Assembly (NCBI RefSeq): GCF_003590095.1
Contig: NC_039502.1
Span: forward strand, 3,759,753-3,823,752
Length of the DNA stretch: 64,000 nucleotides
Direction: 5' to 3'
From: Trichoplusia ni
Taxonomy: Eukaryota > Arthropoda > Insecta > Lepidoptera > Noctuidae
The notes beneath the pieces were generated by a model. That model was not told where the DNA came from and ran no database searches. It worked only from the letters and a program-made list of their open reading frames with translations. Each line of letters starts with the position of its first letter. Positions within the stretch are counted from its first letter, which is position 1. This document shows, piece by piece, positions 58,706 through 64,000 of this stretch. The translations under genes were made by a program, and so were the position numbers.

Positions 58706-58757
58706 TCGTTTAAAAAGAATTGAAGAACTACTACGTTATACATTGTAAACAATAAGT

Positions 58758-58806
58758 GTGTGATCATCATGATCATCAGCCTTTTAAAGCCCACTGCTAA
58801 ACAGAC
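58758..58806 (-). mobile_element. 3' tail of an RTE-type LINE
   Basis: On the minus strand TTTAGCAGTGGGCTTTAAAA then GGCTGATGATCATGATGATC, the standard RTE end. Only about 50 bases remain. Confidence 0.6.
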
Positions 58807-58929
58807 ATATTAATTCGTTGTTTGCTTTATACTGGTACCTTTTTTATATCATCCCATCACATACTTGACCTACTGGAATTTAGCCTTTCAATTTTGATTG
58901 ATGTTATTTTTACTGTACTTTTATAAAAA

Positions 58930-59186
58930 AACTAGCTGTTGCCCGCGACTTCGTCCCCGTGGGTAGAAGATATAAGTTACCATTTAGACCTGCCCAGTTT
59001 TTTTTCACATTTTCTATTGTATCTTCGCTCCTATTAGTCGCAGCGTGATGGTTTATAGCCTAAAGCCTTCCTCGATAAATGGTCTATTCAACACAGAAAT
59101 AATTTTTCAATTTGGACCAGTAGTTCCTGAGATTAGCGCGTTCAAACAAACAAAAAAACTCTTCAGCTTTATATATTAGTATAGAT
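58930..59186 (+). repeat. CGCCCGCGACTT repeat family, plus-strand copy
   Basis: It starts CTAGCTGTTGCCCGCGACTT and ends TATATATTAGTATAGAT. It shares CGTGATGGTTTATAGCCTAA and GGTCTATTCAACACAG with the inverted copy at 54966-55237. Confidence 0.75.
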
Positions 59187-61215
59187 ATGCTTACGACTAT
59201 AAACAAAATACGTAATTTTTAAGTATTTTAAGACACAGTTATTGAAGAATGACCATTTTCTTCATAATTGTTGTTCATAAACTTAGCAAGGAAAAACAGA
59301 AAAATACCGTTTTTACAAATATAAAAACGTGTGATGAGCTCTAAGTGTTCAAGTTTTTTAACTGTTAACGTATAATTTTGTAGCATTGTTAGCCTATACG
59401 TCTTGTAACGTATAACTCTTGTTGGCACATAAAGATTGGGTTTGTATGTAAAATAATGAGTTTCGCCTCGCTTACATCCATAAATTTACGTATTTTTTGC
59501 GTAATAACGGTAAATTACGAATAACGGTTGAGAGGTTATGTGATTTACGGTTTTTTCGGTAACAATACGTAAGTATGCTGTAAAAAGATGGAATGGCTAT
59601 GAATGGAGGTTGATTATAAATATAAAAGTTTTTTTTTTATTGAGACGTGTCGATTTGTCCGTATGATGTATCGTAGGAGCTAATAATAAAATGCCTAAAG
59701 ATACCTATTCAACACCTTGCATTATCCGCGGTCAAAAAAAAATACTACAAAAATATATTTTCTTTTTAAAGAAACACAAATTAAGTATAACAGTTTAGGC
59801 GGTAGTATTTGTCCCCCATCAAATTTATCGCAACATCTGTTACAACATTATAAATTATGATAAAAAAATTCCAAGTCAACCCTAACACAAATTAACCTAA
59901 AAACCCAACGAAACAACATAATAAATTATTTCGAGTAATTATCCGTAAAGAAAATTATATATAATAGCGTGACCACAATTTAGTAGTATCCGGAAACACG
60001 TCGTTTCGTTTTCTGGGCCCAAACTACGGCGTGCCATGGAAAGTGAGTTGGTTTCACTTTCATTACATTATCGTATGATGGGTACACGCCTTTATTTGTT
60101 TGATGCGGCCCTTATTTTAGTGTAGCCATGGTTTTAGGAATTTGGAAGAAAAGTGTGAAGTTGTGATTCTTTGTGAAGTTTGTAGTTTTGTGTGCTTGGT
60201 TTTTTTATTTGAATGATAAAATGTTGAAATCGTATGTTACGTTTTTGGTGTGATCTTTATGTTAGTTGTGATAGGTTATTTAACATTGGGAATAACACAT
60301 GCTCTAAATTATTTTTCGACTATTAATATCAAATCTGTATAAATTCGCGAAAAATACTATTTTTGCTCTTAACATAAATTAATAGCACTATTCTTGTCTC
60401 TTCTGTCATTTTTAGTAAAATATTTTTTTATCCAACATTTCCCCAATTTTTTATACCCCCTACAGTCACAGAGCAAAGCTTTCAAGTTGTTTATTTTGTA
60501 AACTCTTCACTTTCGATCGCGCTCTCGTCCACTTGACGTCCCGACTGTACCAATAATCTCTTGCCAGTACTTGACTACTCGTCAATATCGTCTTATACGG
60601 TCCAGAGCAAAATGATGTACAAGCGATAACAAAAGTTATTGTTGCTGTAACAGCTGACTATTTCCATCAACAAAACTTGCTGCTATTGTAATCTTGATAA
60701 AGTATTGAAAAAATCAGGATAAAAGATAATGGAAGTTACAAAAATGATCTTCGAATATATCGACTTTAAATGAAGCTAGACCAAATTCCTTCAAAACCGA
60801 ATTCTTCAAAATAAGAACAACTACATTCATGTTATAAATCATAAAATAAACTATACAAGTACTAATCTTAAACATCCACAAGCCACATCTTACTTCAGCA
60901 ACAACTTTTGCTCACAACTGCACACAAAACCAAGCACTTTTCTACTAACCAGTACCGATAATCCCGTTCAATAACACTTAACACATCGCGGCACGATAAG
61001 TACTCTCCGGATTGCAATTCGCTAAGTAAACGTATAGCTAAGCGTTATTAGTGTAATGGTCCAGTTAAACTCTTTTAAAGTTTAATAATACCTTCATAGA
61101 CTTACATGTGAGGTAAAGTTATAAGCCTTTAAGAAGCGAAGTTAGTTTTTATCCCGGTTTATGTTTAAATTTTGCTTATATTTGTGAAAACTAATTCTAC
61201 TTATTAAAGGATACA

Positions 61216-61256
61216 GCGGTTTACTCACGCGTATTTATCGGTAGTGCCCGAAATAT
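61216..61256 (-). repeat. CTCATGATTAAG repeat family, 3' fragment
   Basis: On the minus strand TCGGGCACTACCGATAAATA followed by CGCGTGAGTAAACC matches the right end of the copy at 33545-33653. A 14-bp-arm hairpin abuts it (61257-61288). Confidence 0.55.
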
Positions 61257-61288
61257 CTTGAGGGTTATTATCGGTAATAACCTTCAAG
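61257..61288. repeat. hairpin with 14-bp arms
   Basis: CTTGAGGGTTATTA and TAATAACCTTCAAG differ by one base from perfect complements, with a TCGG loop. Confidence 0.6.
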
Positions 61289-62454
61289 TTCAATCTGGCA
61301 AGTACAAAAGTGTATTAAATCAAGATTTATTTTCAATAGTTAGAGATAAGATTTTGGTATCAATAAGTAACATGACCTAGATCTATCACCTCTACAAATT
61401 CGATTTCCTTCTATCAAAATCAAACATTGAAGAAATGTCGTGAAATTGAAGACGACTACGACAGACGTCGTCAAGGTTACTGACATTCGCGTACCTCCAT
61501 GTATCTATTACACAAACAGAAAAAAATTAAATATTGGATATTAGAATACAAAATACACAAAAGATGCTGCTCATCCTCAGTCTGAAATTAAACACAAAAA
61601 AAGTAAACTCGTCACGAACATTTGTCGTAATCAAAGCAAAGAAAAGAAAGACAAAAAAAATATCTAAAGCTTCGATAAAGCATTCGTTTAACATCAAAGT
61701 AACTCCACAAGATACAAGAGTTTACCTACTTGTTTGTTCGTAAGGTTTCCATTAAAACTTCGCCGAGTATATCCTTGCGAATGACAAGACTGCTATGATT
61801 GATGGACCAAGGAGTTCTTATGTCGAACCTGTTTTTGTTTACCCCGTATTGAACGATGCTAACACCTTGTAAGCTCTTTAGTATTTACTGGAAAGGATGA
61901 AAATAGGTCGTAAGGGTTTGAGCTGTCATCGATTTTTTATAAGATTTTGTAAGTTTGACAGTTTTTATTTTACTATTAATGATGATTTTACCAATGTTTA
62001 TTTATCTATTTAGGCACATCAACAACATAAAAATAAACATTATACGAATCTTAAAACTAGTGTTTACATCAATTATAGACGTACACAACAATTACAAAAA
62101 AAAGAAAGTCTTCACAGTATTCACAGGTAAAATATTGCTATATAAAAAGGAGTAAAATTAAACAACTTTGAAAAGTAGAAGATATTAAGTAGTAACAATA
62201 AAAAAAAAAGTACAGTAATAATAATAAAAATAAAATGTTGGTCTACTAATGGTGATTTTTTTTTTCATTCATAAGGTTTTACATAAATTTTGTCTTGTGA
62301 ACCTGAAAAAAACTAATTGTAAACAAACTTTAAAAAACAAACAAACAAACTTTTTTTTCTTTCGCTTTTTTTTAACAGACTGTCTTAACCGACTTTAATT
62401 TTGAATCTATTTTGATCACCAACCGACATAAACAGATCTCTATTCCTGTACAAA

Positions 62455-62702
62455 TAAAACAGTAATTAAGGAAGGAAATAATAGCTCAGAGTGTGAATGG
62501 GAGCGGATTGTAAGAAGCGCAACATATACGTCCACTGGACTGGATTGCGAGTGAAATCTACTCGCTTGGACACTTGTGTTGCGAGCCAAGGGAATGGACT
62601 AACGAAGATGTGGAATGTTTTATTGACCATTTAATTTATACAGCATGTATTAAAAACATGTCCGAAGAATTAGAGGGTTGTTGTGTGGTGTATAATGATT
62701 AA
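62455..62702 (+). pseudogene. broken protein-like reading frame A, unidentified
   Basis: From 62514 to the TAA at 62700-62702 one frame is open for 62 codons with a protein-like composition (Cys-Cys pairs, REWTNEDVECF, FIDHLIY, MSEELEGCC) and no ATG near its start. A second frame, open until the TGA at 62551-62553, reads similarly well upstream (NNSSECEWERIV). This suggests one ancestral reading frame with a frameshift near 62510-62550. No family was recognised. Base and residue use differ from the Lys/Asn/Ile-rich chance frames nearby. It probably belongs with the broken frames to its right. Confidence 0.35.
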
Positions 62703-63083
62703 GTACTTGTGATTATTAATGGCAAGATTAAAAAGTGACAAGATTTTTTGCTAGATCAAGTTATCATTAGTAAATTTTGTCGTACAGATTACTTATACTG
62801 AAAACTTCTGAATTATCACTATTACATAACTACTTAAAATTAAGCTGTAAGTGTAGGGGTATTTGCTATTCCTTTAGAATATTATTTTATACTCAACACT
62901 CAATCATTTATTGCATATGTTGCATATGTTATGTTATATGAATACCTAGACATTTTAAATATTTTTTTAACACCTTTACCATGTCACTTGAAGGAGGATT
63001 GGACAGGGTTTTTTTATACATCCTATTAATAGATCATGAAAGTATTCGTTATGAAATAATAACCCATACCATACTATGTATAA

Positions 63084-63576
63084 TATTGTAATCAATTTGT
63101 GCCAAAATTAATTAATATAGATCTTTTTGTTAAAGAACGGCCTACAACTAATGTAAATATCCATGCTAGATTGAAATTATTTTTCACAAATGAAAATACT
63201 AAAACCATTAGACATGTAACGGTGTTTAAACTCAACTACAAGTAAAGATAGTGTTATTTTTATAGTCGGCAATAATGTTAGAGAAACTGCGACTTATCTA
63301 GCTGATGAAAATGTGATTGTGGATGTAATTGCTGGAAGTCCGTGAGATTGGCAAACAGTTTTAGTTGTGGAAAGTGTCGGCAAGGGCCGTGGACAAAGTT
63401 TATGGCCCTTCGTTGGTGGTAAAAGTTCCTCTAAGTCAGTTTACCTCTTACGTAATAGGGAGTATATTAGGAAGTAGGTGAAATTGTTGTCTTTAGACTG
63501 TGTACCGGTAGTATTTGTTGACAATGAAACTGAATATGATTACGTTGATGAAAGTTGTTGTGTAGTCACAATATGA
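63084..63576 (+). pseudogene. broken protein-like reading frame B, unidentified (possibly viral-derived)
   Basis: A stretch of about 164 codons looks coding but is interrupted. Frame 1 runs 63084-63245 (includes LFVKERPTTNVNIHARLKLF). Frame 2 takes over from about 63220 (SKDSVIFIVGNNVRE, then YLADENVIVDVI), with in-frame stops at 63343-63345 and 63475-63477 and a final TGA at 63574-63576. Residue use is balanced, and the last part is acidic (VDNETEYDYVDE). One frameshift and two stops suggest decay of a once intact gene. The spacing of hydrophobic strands around VGNNV and YLADE loosely recalls Bro-N/KilA-N domains of large insect DNA viruses, but the match is too weak to name. It ends 53 bases from the end of the convergent frame C. 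Confidence 0.4.
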
Positions 63577-63629
63577 GGAAACATAGTTTAGGAGCTTAGG
63601 AGTTCAATAAGACTGATGGACGGGGAAAA

Positions 63630-63982
63630 TCAGAAACTAATTTGATAAAATCTACCATTTAACAACTCAGTTTTAACAAAATTGTTGTGATCCACATCAG
63701 ATCCGTACTCCCAATTTACACCACAATATTCGATCCTGTTACACACAAAGACTTGAAAACATATTGATCTAAATACAGGAACAAAATACGAAATAGTTCT
63801 AGACATAACTTGTTTTAACTCGAACCTTACTTGTCTTTGTTGATTGAATATTCAATTGATTTGTCCCAACACTCACCCAAGTATTCCTCGATGATTGAAA
63901 CACCTGTCTGGCAGATCCTACAAAAAATATCAATCAATGCAGTATTGAAGTCGTCGGACGCCTCGGCTATTACCACTTCCAT
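63630..63982 (-). pseudogene. broken protein-like reading frame C, unidentified, convergent to frame B
   Basis: On the minus strand an ATG at 63982 starts MEVVIAEASDDFNTALIDIF followed by a C-R-I-C motif. A second frame reads protein-like from about 63899 to a TAA at 63827 (IIEEYLGECW). Further pieces follow, and a last frame, containing NRIEYCGVNWEYG, ends at TGA 63630-63632. The whole is about 117 codons with several shifts. The C-x2-C pair could belong to a zinc finger but the partner ligands are not evident. The frame is open up to the window edge, so the true start may lie beyond it. A GTGAGTG at 63871-63877 looks like a splice donor, leaving a host exon as an alternative reading. Confidence 0.38.
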
Positions 63983-64000
63983 TGTAGGGCGTAATTGTAG

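Larger units (their letters stand above)
56510..62454. other. probable long first intron after the signal-peptide exon
   Basis: It contains only repeats (SINE at 58555, RTE tail at 58758, CGCCCGCGACTT copy at 58930, fragment at 61216) and AT-rich sequence. No second coding exon with matching phase was recognised. Short Lys/Ile/Asn-rich frames at 61534-61743 and 61979-62155 are explained by composition. Confidence 0.45.

Noticed and set aside
61534..62155. Two Lys/Ile/Asn-rich frames suggestive of small viral proteins
   Set aside because: Their composition follows from A-rich DNA, and adjacent frames read equally well, so there is no real coding signal.

Overview
The window looks like a nuclear chromosome segment from a moth or butterfly. 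It is AT-rich and gene-poor, with several dispersed repeats that I recognise from Lepidoptera: tRNA-headed SINEs, 3' stubs of RTE-type LINEs ending in GATGATGAT runs, repeats starting CTAGCTGTCGCCCGCGACTT, and two LINEs of the Jockey/CR1 kind whose ORF1 ends in a domain resembling baculovirus FP protein. The species cannot be read from the sequence.

Only two regions hold long intact coding sequence, and both are retrotransposons. LINE-1 (about 7738-12410, minus strand) has an ORF1 with a coiled coil and FP-like C-terminus, and an ORF2 with AP-like endonuclease and FADD-type reverse transcriptase. It ends in a (TTA)n tail. LINE-2 (about 45000-50740, plus strand) has an ORF1 with an N-terminal PHD finger, coiled coil and FP-like C-terminus, and an ORF2 with endonuclease and YADD-type reverse transcriptase. 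Its long 3' UTR holds hairpins and ends in a (TTTC)n tail. Both have undamaged ORFs and could be recent or active. In each, the gap between ORF1 and ORF2 is spanned by an open frame whose stop overlaps the ATG of ORF2.

The best host-gene signal is a short exon at 56426-56509 (plus). It has a branch point, pyrimidine tract, AG acceptor, an ATG opening a signal peptide, and a GTGAGC donor. It is probably the first coding exon of a secreted or membrane protein gene with very long introns, so much of the AT-rich remainder may be intron. A possible 5' UTR exon ends at a CAG/GTAAGC donor at 40810.

The right edge (about 62455-63982) is different. It holds protein-like reading frames on both strands, broken by frameshifts and stops, in a tight convergent layout: a plus-strand gene ends at 63576 and a minus-strand gene ends at 63630. 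I could not identify the proteins. The layout suggests a decayed piece of a compact foreign (viral-like) or mobile element that continues beyond the window.

The rest is repeat debris (at least nine SINE heads or fragments, four RTE stubs, five copies of the CGCCCGCGACTT family, five copies of a short hairpin repeat, five copies or fragments of a CTCATGATTAAG family, one ~300-bp inverted pair) and AT-rich sequence in which I see no genes.
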